A program made the position numbers and the translations under genes. A DNA stretch of 64,000 nt from Promerops cafer (taxonomy: Eukaryota; Chordata; Aves; Passeriformes; Nectariniidae). Under the pieces are notes generated by a model, which saw only the letters and a list, made by a program, of their open reading frames with translations, had not been told where the DNA came from and searched no databases. The stretch covers positions 2,192,494 to 2,256,493 of the forward strand of contig VZSE01008388.1 of NCBI GenBank assembly GCA_013398275.1, written 5' to 3'. Shown piece by piece: positions 31,924 through 45,478 of the stretch (its first letter is position 1; each line of letters begins with the position of its first letter).

Positions 31924-34900
31924 TGACCTGTTCATTTTTCATTCTGCTGTTAAGCATCCTCTGCAGAGGTGGGGAAAGACTGGAATCCTCATCAAGGCAC
32001 ACACCATGCTGTGGAATATAAAGAGTAAACAAGGGGATGGAAACATGCATCTCCTCTTTCCCATTTCTCTGATCTAAGCATTGCAGTATTTGCCAGGGCA
32101 TTTCCAGCCTGAAACAGGTTTTTCATTCACTCCTTTGGAATGCTGATGTAGCGGGCACAAGAGGAGTGCAGCCAGCCTGTGCCCTGTGGGAGCATACATA
32201 ACACTGGTGCCAGCTCTCATGATAGTCCTGCAAGTCCCATAATAGCTGGCAGTTTTAGGAAGCTGTGCTGACTTTCATATAAAATTTACCTCCTGGTCAT
32301 GAAGAAGATGTTAAAAGCATGATCCCAAATCACCCCAAAGGCTCAGCAACAAAACAATAAATGCAAAGAGGCATAGATTAAAAAAAAGGATCAAGACTCT
32401 GAGGCTTCCTTTGTGAATTTCAAAGATGGAAAGTTAAACCTTGGCAGCAATGTACTTCTTTTTCTAGGTGTGGCCTGATTCTGTCACTCAACTCCCCAGA
32501 AGACAGTGACACTGCCTGTGAGTCAAGCTGGTATTTAACGCAGTGAGGTAGTCAGAAGCCTTGCAAAGCCCTTCACAAACACCGGCCTCACACTGACCAT
32601 GTTACTCTTGGGAACACATCTCCAGGGCTTTTGAGACCTTGAAAAGCAGAAATGAGAGCAACATAAAGCCAGAGATATTTTCTCTTGCACTGATTTCCAT
32701 GCACACATTCAGTCAGACTCCTGAATTGCAAAGGAGATAGCCAAACCAGATCGACAGAAATAGCACCCCTGAGTTGCCTGCATTACAGCAAACAATTTCT
32801 GAGCTGAGCCTTCAGCAAGCCATCAACACTGAGGCTTTTAGCCCACCTCATGGCCAATATAATGCAAATGTCACGTTTTGGAGACTTCACAGTCCAACGG
32901 AGTTCAGCTGTGTCTATTCAATCATTGATTCCCAGAGACAACAGTGCCCAATATTGCAGTCAGTTGTCAAAATGGATGCAATCAGGTGTTGAATCATACG
33001 CTGAAAAGAAGTAGTGGTAGTCAAAAAATAGCTATGTTAACACTTTCTCTACCTTAGCATTTATTTTCGTGAGTGTAGACATTAGTGTTGTTCCCAGTGG
33101 GGTGTGCAGTGGCAGTTGCTCCTTAAATGCTGTGGAGTAGGGATGCAGGGTAAAACATTGCATCCATTCCCATTCCCATCCCCACTGTTGACATCTGAGA
33201 GTGAGGATGAGGGAAGGTGCTGCTTCCTGGCCCTAGTGACTAAGGCACTATCCTACCAGCAGACCCCAGGTGCCCTCTGTATCCCTCCAGCTACCAGGGC
33301 TCATGTTTCCCCCAGACAGCACCTGTGATGGTATTGTGCATTATCAGCTCTGCCAGCTTTGCCTGGAGTTGGAGGACAGTGTAACAACAGTCAAACCTCA
33401 TATCACAACAAATAAATTGGACAGGAGCCAGGTCCTGCAGTGCTGTGTGTGGGAGGAACACATCCCACGGGGCATCTTCTGCTGCTAATGTGAAGATTCA
33501 GGTGCTGCTCTGGAAAGAGAGCTATGGCTGCAGGGTGACAACCTTTTCTAGTGTCTCAGCATGATGGATTAGAAATGTTATCCTCCCTGGCATTGCCCAG
33601 CCACCAACACATCCTGTAGCCAAGTATTTCTCCTCTCCCTCTACCTCTCCATCTTCCTCTCCCTCTCTTCGTCTCTCCAGTTACACCAGCACCAGCTGTC
33701 TCCTCAGGGACTGCAGGAACACATCTGGGGAGCTTTCTGCCCACAGCAAGTAGCAGGCTGTTTGTTTGCAGTGGCAGCTGGAGGTAGAAGGAGTGAAAAA
33801 AACCCCTCTCTGTGCATGTGTCCTCCTGGTCAGCTCTGCTAGTGCATCTCCTGCAGCCCTCCTGTGTCCTCACATCACACCATGACGGCCAGAAGTCACC
33901 ACACCAGTCCAGGATATCATTTCATTTGATTGCTGTACTCCATGTGGGGCAGCCTCTCTAGCTGATGCCTGCAGCAAGACAACCTCCATCTGTCAGATGT
34001 GGTTCGTGTCTCCATGGGGAAGAACCATGGGCACAGCTGAAGGTCAGGTTTGAGAAGAGCCTGTTGGTGTTTGATGTCTGCCTGACACCAAAGGGATTCA
34101 TTAGGGTACGAGCCAGTGAGGTTTGTCCTCAGCACTGGTGGAGTCCATTTCATTAATGGCTTCTACCCTTTCAGTGAGGAGCACAGAAAGTTGCCAAAAC
34201 TGGGCAGGACTCAGAAAACTGAGGATGCTGAGGAGCTCCAAAGCTCTCTTTCCAGGCCCTCCTCTGGCTGGCTCCCCGCAGCTCTTGCTGGAAAACACTG
34301 CTTAAAAGCAGCCAGCATTTCCTGGAGTCCTGGGGGAAGCAGCAAAACAAATGTCATCCTGGAAGGAGGAAAATTGCCCCTGTACAGCAAGTGCTGAAGG
34401 ATGGGGGAGCAGGATGCTCTCTGTGCTGCTGCTCTGCCTAAGCTTTCTGCTCTCCCTGGGTCACAGCAGGAACCATGCAGCTGCTGACAGCTATTAATAG
34501 ATGGGGAGAACGTGGGCTCTTTTTCCTACTGCTTCCTGGGATGAATGGTAATTACCCTTAATGAGACTGGATTTGGTTCTACCTCCTACCTTCCAGCCCC
34601 CTTGCCTGTGCTGGCAGGGAGAGACCAGCCCATCTGCTGCCTGCACTGGCATTGTGGGGAGCAGCACTTGTCAGCAGGAGTGGAGGCTCATCTCCCCAGG
34701 ACATCCCACAGGCCTTGCTCGTGGATGCTGGGCAGGGGGCAGGAGGCAGAGCCTGCCAGCTGACAGGCTGCAGCAGCTCCCCTCAGCCTGGCCTTTCCAG
34801 TGGCACACAGGAGCCCCGTGGGGGGTGAGATAAATGATCCCACCACAGGCTGAGGGTGAGGGTGGCTTGGATGCTCTCTCTTTGAGATTAATTAAAGAAA

Positions 34901-37900
34901 CAAAACAGGGGAACAAATAATCAGGGAATCTGACCCGTTGCTATGATTGGCATCCCCATCATCATGCATCACACCAAGGCTTGTGAAAAGGGGTATCTTT
35001 CCTCCCTTGCTGGTGCAAAACCAGTCCCAGAATATTCCTGGACCTGCCCCACATCTTCCACAGCGCACAGTCTAGCTGCCATAGGGTTAATCAGGATATG
35101 ACCTGTACAAGGGGGATGCTTCTCACAGCACCACACCTCTGGCCTGAACTCTGAAGCAGGAAGGTTTCCTTCATTCAGGTTACTTAAAAAATACTGCATA
35201 AATAGTGCAGGAGGTTTTCTTCATCCACGGAGAGGCTGTGCCTCCTAGGAATCAACTCCAAGTAGATGGAAGCAAAAGTAAAATCTTTCTTGTACATCCC
35301 AGACTCTGGCTCTGGGGCAGGATATCCTCTGCACTAGTGTTTGCCCAAGATGCTTGGTAAGGCTGCACTTCACAACCCCACCTCTGTGCTGTCTTGCCCA
35401 CCTGGACAGCCACAGTGCCTCAATGAATCTTTACTGCTCCCTGAAAACTTAGATTTTTCCTTTCTTGGTTCAGCTTAGCAGCTGGTAACGCTTTCCACCA
35501 TGGGAACCCCTTCACTGACCCTTGCTGCTCATAGCAGGGCAAAAGGAAAAAGGCTGCCCCATCTTGCCAAGCTGAAACTTCCCAGGCAAGACAGTTTATT
35601 TACCTCTTAGTTTTAATTAGTTTTTTTCCAAAACATATGTTTTCTTGACTGAATAAAAAAAACCTTCCTGCAGGCAGGATCTGTGCCCAGGGACCTACTG
35701 GTTCCCATTTGCAAACCCCTGCCTCCTTGCTTCTGGAGCCCTCTCTTTTTCCCTCTCTCCAAGATCCCTCCAACGTCAGACCAGAAGTTTCAAGTCCCTC
35801 TGCTGACTCCCACTCAGCCCCTTGTGTCGCATCCAAGTGCCAGATGGCACTCTAGGATCGAGAAGGAGCTGTGCCAGGCTCCCCACCCTTCAGTCTAGGG
35901 AAAAGAGACAGAGAACCAGCCCTGCCAGATTTCAGGCTGCTGTGTTTGTGCCAGCTTCTGTGGTCTTCAGCCCCAGTTACGGTGGGATTGACATGGGAGG
36001 TACTGGCAAAACCCTGGAGCAAGGGGTGCCAGAGAAGAGAGGACCTACTCTGAAGCTCCCCTCTGTGCCCAGCTCTGTGCTATAATTAACAACCAATGCC
36101 GAGGACACAACCACAGCCACTGCTTCCTCCATGCTTCCCTGGCCCTGCTTCCTTCTTTTCTTGTTGGAAAATATCTTGTTTGTTCGGGGTTGCTCACCAG
36201 CACTGGTAACTGCCTGCAAAGGTAGTTACAGGTCTGCAGGTCTGAAGGCTTACTTAGCAAGCTCCTCTTGGGCAGGACAAGTGCCCAGGCCCCCTATATT
36301 GAAACAAGGAGGAGGAGGGGGGGGAAAGCAGAGCAACTGCCCTACCAGAAAGTGGGTCACAGAGGCTGTGGGCAGCAGAAACATCCTGTTTGTGAATCCT
36401 GCTGGGAGCATGTGGCTGTGTTTGGACAGCAGGAGGAACCTCGGGAGGATGTGATCACATGTTCCCAGCCTTTCTGCTTCAGATAGCTGTGTTAGCACAG
36501 TGCCTGCTGCTTTTGGCTCAGAACTGGCTGGCCCCTTGAATAAGCCCTCCTTTCCTGGAGGGATTCTGGCACTTTTTGCTGGCTCTTCTTGATACTCGGG
36601 GATGGGCATCTCCATTAGTACTGCCTCAGCTCTAGGGTCTCTGCTGTCACTACTGTGTCACAAGCAATCCCCACAGGTCCTGTCCCCGGAGCATGTGTCT
36701 CCTCACTGCCAGGTTGCTGTCACTCAGCTCCATGGAGGGGATGAGGAAGACATGACCCTTAGTAGAGTCCAGGAGAAGACATGCACAGAAGATATGGGAT
36801 GCATCCTGCTGCAAGAGGGCAGGTCACGAGGGAGGTAGTTAATATAGAAACGTGGATCAGTGGATCACCGAGATTTTGCTAGCCCTCCTCCTCAATTCCT
36901 GGAGAATGGAGTGCTGTTGTGCCCTTGCCAAGGATGCCAGCTGTGTCCAGCTTCCCTCGGCCTTGCTGGTCATGTTCTTCCCTGCCCTGTCCACCTGGCT
37001 GCTGGTTGCAGGGCTCTGTGACAGGGAGACGTGGCATCTCCGCTCGACCAACCTGGCAGCACGCGTGTGAGCCAAGTTGGGGTGCCATGCGGGAGAAGAG
37101 AGCTGGCTGCATGTTTGGTTGGAGGAGGGAAAGCTTCTAGTTAGTGACTTCTATTCCTGTCTGGGCTTGTTGCAGACTTCACGACACTCAGAGCAGGTGT
37201 GAAGCTTTTCCCTTACCAGGCTGGGGATGAGAGTTAGTGGGAGGCTGTTTTCCAGCACTCTCATGGAGATGATCCATTGGTTTTACATTGGTCTCTCTTT
37301 TTCCACAGGATGGTCCATGATTTGCATTTTAGCTTGTGACTCTGTGTCATTCCCTTCCCTACCCCAATTTCCACCTCTCCTTGTTGGCTGTATTTAGATA
37401 AATCCAAGTGCTTGCAAGAGTGTAGGTGCATGCTCCAGAGGGATGTGAAGCAGGATCAGGTCCTACAGCACAGGCAGTGCACTGTGAGATTTTGAAAATC
37501 CCAGAGGAGACAGTGCATCATCCTTCCCTTGTGTGGCCACCAGAAAGCAGCTCAGATGTCCATGGTCCTTGTTATATTTGAACTGCTTGCCTTATTTACC
37601 TTCAAGGCCAGCTTGGCTGTGATATCCTTTGCAGGGAGAACAACCAACACCCCTCACAAGTAGACACCCTTTCCCTTGGAGGCTGGGGACGCTCCCTGGA
37701 GCCTGACTCACAGAAGGAGAGGAGTGGGAGGGGGGTCAGCTGGGCTGTGTGGGCTGGGGAGGTGGCACATGGGGAAGGAGGCACATTTTCCATTTCTCAG
37801 ACCCTTGGTGTCTCCCAGGAGCAGCTCCATATATCTTGTATCAGGAGTTGCAGGGCCTGGTGTAGGGAAACTCGCAGGAGCAGAAGGGGGCCTGTTCACC

Positions 37901-40900
37901 CCATCACAGCAAGAACAATGTCGGGGCGGTTGCTGTGGAGGGAGCTGGACACTGATGGGATAGGACAGCCTGGGAGCCTGCGCGCCAAGGGCTGCTGAGT
38001 TGACACTGTCCTTTGGTGCCCTCTTCCCCACCCAGCGGAGCCCAGCACGGGTAGAGCTGTGGAGCTGCCAGCTGCCATCACTGTCCCTCCAGAGCCATGC
38101 TCTGTGACAGATCTGCTTCCTGCTGCTGCGCCCAGCTCCCGGGCACTCCCTGGCCTCACTGCAGGGGATGGAGGCCATGGCAGAGGCACGGTCCCCTTGG
38201 TGTTCCCTTTCAGGGCTCGGCTGGTGGAGCAGAGCCCCAAAGCATCGTGCTGTGTGCTGGGGGGAGCTGGGTGCACACTTCCAGATGCCCCCCCCTCTGC
38301 AGCTCTCTGCTGTGTCCGGCAGCATCACAGGCCAGCTCGGGAGAACCACTGGGCTTCCCTCTTGTGCCCCGTTGCTGCATCCTGATTACACTGGCAAAGG
38401 GAGCTGGGCTGGCGTGCTGCAGGCTCTGCCTGCAGCTGCTGAGCCAGGCTGTCTGGAAACCCTACACTTGAGGATTTGTTCAAGGGTCAGAGATTGCCTG
38501 ATGCCTGCAGGGTGCTTTTGAACCTGAAAGAAGCAACCTGGAGTGTTCCCAAGGACTTCTGCAGTGCCAGCAATGTGCCAAGCCCAGCTGCTGCCTCTGT
38601 GCCTAGTCTGTCCCTGGGTTATGCCCTGTGGTGCTTCCTCTGGACCAGTGTAAAGCTTTCCATCCCTGATTTTAAGTCCAGCTGTCCCCTTCTACTGTAA
38701 GGCCTCTGGCTCTGCCTGCTAGGGCCAACTCATCCCGCGCAGCTGTGGTTTTTGGCTGCACTGCTTGGTGGGTCTCTCCTTCTTCCATCTCCCTGGCTGG
38801 GTGCCCAGGGTGATGCTGCTCCCCCAGGGCTGGGAACCCCAGCTGCAGAGCCCTCACTTGCTGTCTTTTCCACACAGAAATGCCAGTGTGTGGGCTCCAT
38901 GGCCCTCAGATGTGGACGGGGGGGGTCTCTTCTCCCAGACCCTGCCTCTGGTAGGGAGGGGTGGTGCCCGTGGTGGGGACACCCCAGACATCCCAGCTCA
39001 GCCTGCTGCTGCAGTGCTGTGAAAGTCAGCAACTCTTGGGTCACTCTTGGGACAACCAGCTCCAGCAGGAAGCTCTCCTGGCTCTCTGGATGTCCAGTCT
39101 GTTCCAGGTGGATGATTCCTGTGTTTCTAACAAGGCAGGGAAAGAAAATTAAAAGCCCAAGTGAGCAAAGCAGCCAGGCTGAGCGAGGAAACATCAGAAA
39201 TGCCTCTGTCAACACTGCAGCTGAGGCAAGCAGGCAGGCAGGCAGCTTCTTAATTATTGATGGTGCTTATAAATAAATGCTGGGGCAGGGAGGAGAAGGT
39301 TATAACAGAGCAGAGGAACCACTTCTGGGTGGGGGAGGGAACCCGAGAACTTGCTTGTTTTAAAGGTCATTTAGTTTTGCCTCTGTTTCCCCTTTTTTTG
39401 GTAAAACTCAGTGATATTTGAGTTGGTGGATTATCTTCCCTGTGCATCTTCTTCTTGCACCTACCTAACCTGGTCAGCCAGGAGGAGGAGAAAGACACCC
39501 ATGAGGGCAGCCCGTGAGGGCAGTGAGAAAAAGAAGAGGGAGGAAACACTGTGTGGAATGTGGGACAAACAGGCAAACGAGGAGACAACGAAATTAGTAG
39601 AGCAGCAAATCCCAACCCGAGTGTAAATAATTTTTCACCATGTGAAAAGAAGGTCTACGTAGGTTCAGATTTATCTTCCTGTTCCTGGAGCTCAAGCCCA
39701 GGCAACCTCTGATGTAAAGCAAGAGGAAAGTGCGTGACATGAGGCTGGGCAAGGACTAGAAGGAGATGCAGGGATCCTGGTTGGGGACTGGAATACCCAG
39801 TGTCTGCATAGCCTCAGGCACTTTTGCAGTGGTATGTCCCAGAAAAACCAGACTATCTGATGGCAATAGTTCTGGGACAGGGACCCCACAGCCAGCTGAA
39901 AACACAGGAAGGGTTTTGGGTTAGGATTTTGGACTGGAATTACACCAGTACTCTGAAACTGACAGCCCCCATAAGAGTCTTAAGTGACTGTGCATGGTAG
40001 GACTTCACAACTTGGTCTGAAGGCCTCCAGCTTACAAAAGTGAACACACAGGCACTGGGTGCAATACGGACTCAGGCACAATGGAGCTCCTTCTAGTCTA
40101 CACCACAGCAGACTCTACAGGGTCATCTTCCATCCCCCCCCAGTCTCAAGGGAGCCACTATGTGTGGTGGGGAGCAGCACCCCAGTGCCTGGGGCTGGTC
40201 AAGGGTACAGCTTTGGGTGCAGCTTTGCTCATCTTTCCACTGGAGCTTGCCACAGTTACACACCTGCAGGATGAGCAACTCTGCAGTGCATGGGGGATGC
40301 AGCAGCACATGGCTCTCTGCATGCAGACTGGGTAACACCATGACAGCCTCACTGCATTCCCTCTGTGCTGACACCCTGGGACTGCACAGCCACCCTCCAG
40401 TGACCCAGAATGACATCAATCAATCAATCAATCAAAATTCAGCCCTCGATGGAAATGGGCTGCTCTCGGTTAGGAGGGTGGGCTCCGTAGCAGGGAGCTC
40501 CTGACAACAGTTGGGATGGTGAGGAGATGTCAGGGGAAGCAGAAGCATTCTCCCAGCCCTGTGGGTCCACCAGGTGCTTTCTGGAGGAGAGAGGAGCTTT
40601 GGGTTGCAGCTGAGGAAGTCACGCCTCTCTGCAAGCGGCATGGAAACGCCAGCTGCAATCCAGGCTGAGGAGCTGAATGCAAAGTTCCCTTCTCACGCAG
40701 GGAACCGGCTGGCCGTGAAGGGCACGCGGCAAAGGCGGGCTGCTGGGATTCCCCAGGAAACGCCTCTCCTGCCTCCTTGGGCGCTCCGCTTGCTGCTGTG
40801 GACAGCGTTCTCCGGCGGTGGAAACTTCTCTTCCCCAAAAATGCTCCCCAGAAGCTGAGGACCCAGAGCTGGAAGGGTGATTCAGCCATGGGATGTTCCT

Positions 40901-41285
40901 GCCCAACCCATGCTGCCTGCCCCACAGCTGAACACCTCTAGCACAGAGCCATTTCTCTCCTTTCCCAAGCATCTGGGATGTAGAAGGTGAGCGGCAGCAC
41001 CAGGCGACATAGCCCTGAGCTGCTCCCGAGGGATGGGAAGTCTCGCCTTGCCATGGTTGCTGAGTCCGTGGTTCCCCTCGCAGCCTTGTGTGTGCTGTGC
41101 AGCAGCTGCCCACGAGTGGATGCTGGCTGCTGCAGGAAGAGGGAGCCCGTGGTGCAGGGCAGTGTGAGGGGTGAGAGCCTGCGAATGTAGCCCAGAATCC
41201 CAGATTATGTGGATGCTTGGGTTCCTGGATTACACGTGTACATGTGTGACGTGACCAGTTCAGTGCACACTATCCCTATGCATGT
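31924..41285. other. Intergenic, nothing recognised
   Basis: More than 9 kb without a supported exon or RNA gene. Several open frames of 100-210 codons in the GC-rich 36-41 kb part overlap on both strands and resemble nothing known; I treat them as chance. Confidence 0.5.
40415..40434. repeat. (ATCA)5 microsatellite
   Basis: Five perfect ATCA units. Confidence 0.9.
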
Positions 41286-41370
41286 AGAATCACAGAATCA
41301 TAGAACAGTTTGGGTTGGGAAGGACCTTTAAAGGTCACCTCTGGTTCCCTGCCCCTGAGGTGCTCTCCCT
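41286..41370 (-). mobile_element. CR1 LINE 3' end fragment
   Basis: It begins AGAATCACAGAATCATAGAA, followed by GTTTGGGTTGGGAAGGACC. This is the reverse complement of the avian CR1 3' terminus, so the element lies on the minus strand and decays to the right. Confidence 0.9.
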
Positions 41371-44300
41371 CCCTGCGGGGCTCAGCTTGGACATGCTACA
41401 TTATGTTCAGTGTCTCTGGGAGATGGCTCAGCACCAGATCTCATGGACCAAGCCCCACAGCTTTTGAGCCTGTGGCTCAGCACGCTTTTACCATCCTCTG
41501 CATGGCTCAGCTCTGCTACTACAACAATCCCAGGACCTTCCTGAAGTGAGCCCTATGGCACCCAAGGTGCAGCATGTCAAGGCCCTGCAGCAGCCTGTCC
41601 CAAGGCTTGGGGTGGCAGGGGTGCCTAGGGAGAGCTGGGCTTCTCCCAGACACTGTGTGCCAGCCTCCCAGTCTGCAGCCAGGCTACTGAGAGTGAAGCT
41701 CCTGGAGCAGAGTGTGTGAGAAGAGACACGCAAGTACTTTCTGCTCCCCTTTTGCCAATGCCAGGTAGTTGCTTGGGGTTGATGCTGGCAAGCCCTTGCA
41801 TTGCAGGTGCCCTTAAGGGACCTCGGGGTCCATCTGGCCTTATGAAGGTGTTGCCAACCTGACAGCACTAGCTCACAGCAAAACCCCCATCATCTTTTAA
41901 TTAGTTTCCCACTTCCTGCGATCCCTTCTGTGTGCATGTGTTTGGAGGTGCAAATGCATGCCCAGGATACTGGCCAGGATACTTACTTGTTTGTAAGGGA
42001 ATGTAGGCTGCAATTTTGACCAGAGAACTCTATTTCAAATTTGTGTTTCATTTCCCAAAGCCTTCCCAGCTAAGCATTGCCTGACCTGCTGCTGACATGC
42101 AGGGCACGCCAGGCACAAATGTGGCAGCAACCGCAGCAGTATGTGAATGTCTTGTCCTCCTGCAGCAGGGAAAGAGGAGGACGGGATGGAAGTCTGCGCA
42201 CTAGGACTCCACCAGGAGAACGACAGGAAATGCCCTCTCCTAGAATCAGCAGCCTGGTATGGCTGCAGCACAAACTCCAGCATCTCTACTGCAGTGACCC
42301 ACTTTACCAGCCTGAGGTGCTACGGGCACCATGGATGACTCCACAGAATCACTCTTTGGTAGGATAAGATCCATTTTCTCCTTGAATTCCAGAACACTTT
42401 TAGTGCTACTGCACTTACAAGATCAGGATTTGGTTATGCTGTGACATAATTGATTCTTGCAAGCTCAGAAAGGATAGGGGAAATACTGAATTTCATGTCT
42501 ATAAAAGCCAAGAGCGGCAGAGGAGGAAGAAAATGGGGTTCCCAGGACAGCCCCAGATGAGGCAGAAGAGCACCACTGCAGCAGCTGCAGCTCTGCTTAC
42601 AGACCAGGTGGTTCTTAAGGTTTACAGGAAGGTGGTGCAGGAGATGCAGCAGCCCTGGGTGTGGCGGGTGCTGGGGCTGCTGCAAACACCCTGGGAACAG
42701 AGTCATTTTCCATGGAACACAGGAGGGGAGGAACAGACCTGAAATGCCAAGGCATCAGGTCTTTGCTGCTCACTCACCACACAGTGCTGAGAGCCCAACA
42801 GCTCCCACAGTGGAGATGGATCTCCTTCCAACAGCTCTAAGAGCCACCGCTCTGTAGTGCCTCTAGCTGCAGCCCTTTGCCTTCCACGGGAATGGTGTAA
42901 GGGGTTCAGTAAAGGCATTACCTGGAAGGGCAGCACCCAGACCTCTGTCCCTTAAGGGGTTGGGCAAAAGTCTATGAGGTCAGTGGCTTTTAAGCTAATA
43001 ATCAAGCAAAAGCAGGTAAATTCCATAAGGCTGCTGCTGGCAAGCTCAGGCTCTGCTTTTGGAGCATCATGCAGGAGCAGCTCAAGCCAGCATTCCTTTC
43101 CTCCTCCTCACACCTACTCTCCCAAGACCGAGAGGAGGCATCATCTCCTGTAGCAGCTATGAACAAAGTAACACAACAGCACTCTGGGGAAAATGCTTTC
43201 CCAGTAACACAGAGCACCCCTTTCCATCCTCACCTGGTGCTGCTGGGGCCCAAATGAAACACAGGAACTGTGCAACACTGGGCACTGATGCTGCTTTCAG
43301 CTGATGGGATGAACCGTCCTCTGGGACTCCACACATCCTCTCCAGCACCCTACCAGCCTTGTCACAAGGACCCTGAAGCACTGGGCTAGGTGTTCCAGCT
43401 CTGCCCAGTGCTCAGATGCAGGGATGTCAGGAGCACCAGTAGCACCTCTGCATCCAGATATTGAAATAATTTTGAGAAGGCATCAAGCTGCTCTGCTACA
43501 GTGGAATGCCGGCAGGGTCTGGGATGAGCAGCAACCTGCCCTAGTGGCAGTGATGAAAGAAAGGGGCCTATGCACCCCTCTGATGGCTGAACTCTTGGCA
43601 GCAGGGGCAGATGCCCGAGACGTTGGCTCACAGATCCCTATGCAATAAGCCCTGCTTTAAGCTTCCTGGCTGGAAGCAGCTTTTACTGAACCAAAGGCTT
43701 ACGGTCAGCACTCTTGCTGTAGCTGTCAGTGATTTGGGGGAGAAGGGGAGGACAGCTGGGAGCACCACCAGCCTCTAAAGGCTCCCCCTTCCTTCTGCCT
43801 CTGAGTCCTCGCATTTATATTTAGCACATTCCAATGCAAAAACAGCTGCTGGCACTTCGTGAAGATGAGTATGAGCCATATTAAGTCACAGGGACTATAT
43901 ATGAGATTTTGGGCTGGACAACCTCTGGGATATGGAAGAAAATCCCCTGTCTGCTACTGATGCCCCCACAAAGTCCACATCCCTTTTTCTCCTAAGATAA
44001 GCTGTTCACTGAAGAGAAGGGAAATGATGCTCTGCTCACAGCAGCTACTGCCTCTCCCTCAGGCAGACAGTCAAGTGGGAAGCCTCTCATTTGGACACAG
44101 CCATTCCCCATGACATCCTCTTCACTAATCTGTATCTATGAGAGCCATTTCCTGCTACCCTTCCATCAGCATCACTGTGCTTCTACCCCTCCTCCTGCTC
44201 TCCCCAAAAGCAGGCAGCTACTGATCCTCCATCTCCGTTCACAGTGACAGGCAACCCTACCTGCTGGTGAAATTCATCTGTGTCAGGCTGCTCTTGCTGC

Positions 44301-45313
44301 TCACAGGGTGAAAACCTGCTTGTATCACTATCCTGTTGCACTTTTGCCTCAGCTACCATTTATGATCTGTTTAGGTCAATACTGTATCTAAAATAACAAT
44401 GCTTTGGCCAGGAGCTCTCAACATCACTCTAACACTGAAGTCTGAAATGTCTTTATGAATTGAATTTGCTGGTTCCACCACTGCTTGTGAAAAATAATCA
44501 GTTTCTGAGACATGCTCACCTCAAGGCAAAGCAGGGCACTGTGCTGCAACACAGCAACAGTTTCCATTCTCAGGACTCACTATATCAGTGTTGGTTTTTA
44601 GGTATAAGCCAGTAAGAAGCCAGAAGGAAGGACTTGCAAGGGAGTGGCAGAAAGAAACAGAGATAAGAACATTCATCCAAAGCAAAGAGGTGGAGAGGGG
44701 GACAATTTTGCTCCCTCAGTGCTGAGGACTGGCTTTAGCACTACCCATTGCATAGCCTAACAAGCCTGAGCCCACAGGCAAGGTGGGATTTCTCTAATTT
44801 CTAAATTAGAGTAGCATTTTTAATCAGAGGGGTGTCCTGAGTTCTGTAGCAGGAAGGAACTGCTTAGACAAGAGTACAAGCTGACTTCTGGAGCTGCAGG
44901 GGCAGAATGAACCCCTCTGCCAGAGCAGGAAAAAAAAAAAGGTGCAGCTAACAAGAAACATCAGGTAATTGGATATTCTCTACCCTTTAATGGCTTTAGG
45001 GTAACAGTGCCAACTCCCCATGTTCTCACACAATCTCTGTGCTGGTCTTGTGGCGAGATTTGCACTGTTCCATGAGAAGCAGGATCTGCTGTTGCAACTG
45101 GTGTTTTCCAAGGCTCCATCCCCATATGCTCCCTGTGCTGAGAACAGGCAGCATCATTCTGTCAGCAGGGTCTCTGTTGATCCTGGATGGTCAGAAGTGC
45201 TTCAAGGCAGTGGCTGCAGCAACATTCAGCTGCTAATCCTTTCAGATGGGCAGAGTACATGCTTGGTATCAAGTGTCCAGCTGGGTGCGTACAGCTGTCC
45301 TGGCACTAAAGCA
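41371..45313. other. Downstream of AARS2: 3' UTR then intergenic
   Basis: It holds the 3' UTR of AARS2 at its right end and no other gene I can support. ATTAAA-type signals on the minus strand (44991-44986 and near 44820) could end AARS2. Confidence 0.45.
44986..44991 (-). terminator. AARS2: Candidate AARS2 poly(A) signal
   Basis: ATTAAA on the minus strand about 320 bases after the stop codon. It is a variant signal, and other ATTAAA or CATAAA motifs occur further on. Confidence 0.35.
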
Positions 45314-45478
45314 TCACAGTTTGCTCCGAGCGAACTCCAGTGCAGTAGTCAGGGCTCCCTGCATGCCTTTGGCATTTCCGCTGCCCTTAGCTACAATGGG
45401 AGAGCCTCCTGCCTTCCCTTCCATCCGTGTACAGACAGCCACAGCCCAGTCAGCAGCAGAGAACATGGGGAGGCAGTT
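45314..45478 (-). CDS. AARS2: AARS2 exon 22 (last)
   Basis: Residues 907-960 of the visible protein (NCLPMFSAADWAVAVC...LEFARSKL), acceptor TTCCCCAG, stop TGA at 45316-45314. End of the C-terminal domain. Confidence 0.95.
   Translation of the reverse strand, partial: NCLPMFSAADWAVAVCTRMEGKAGGSPIVAKGSGNAKGMQGALTTALEFARSKL

Noticed and set aside
37708..39276. Overlapping open frames of 120-213 codons on both strands
   Set aside because: GC-rich sequence yields long chance frames; no family resemblance, no consistent splice context, both strands equally open.
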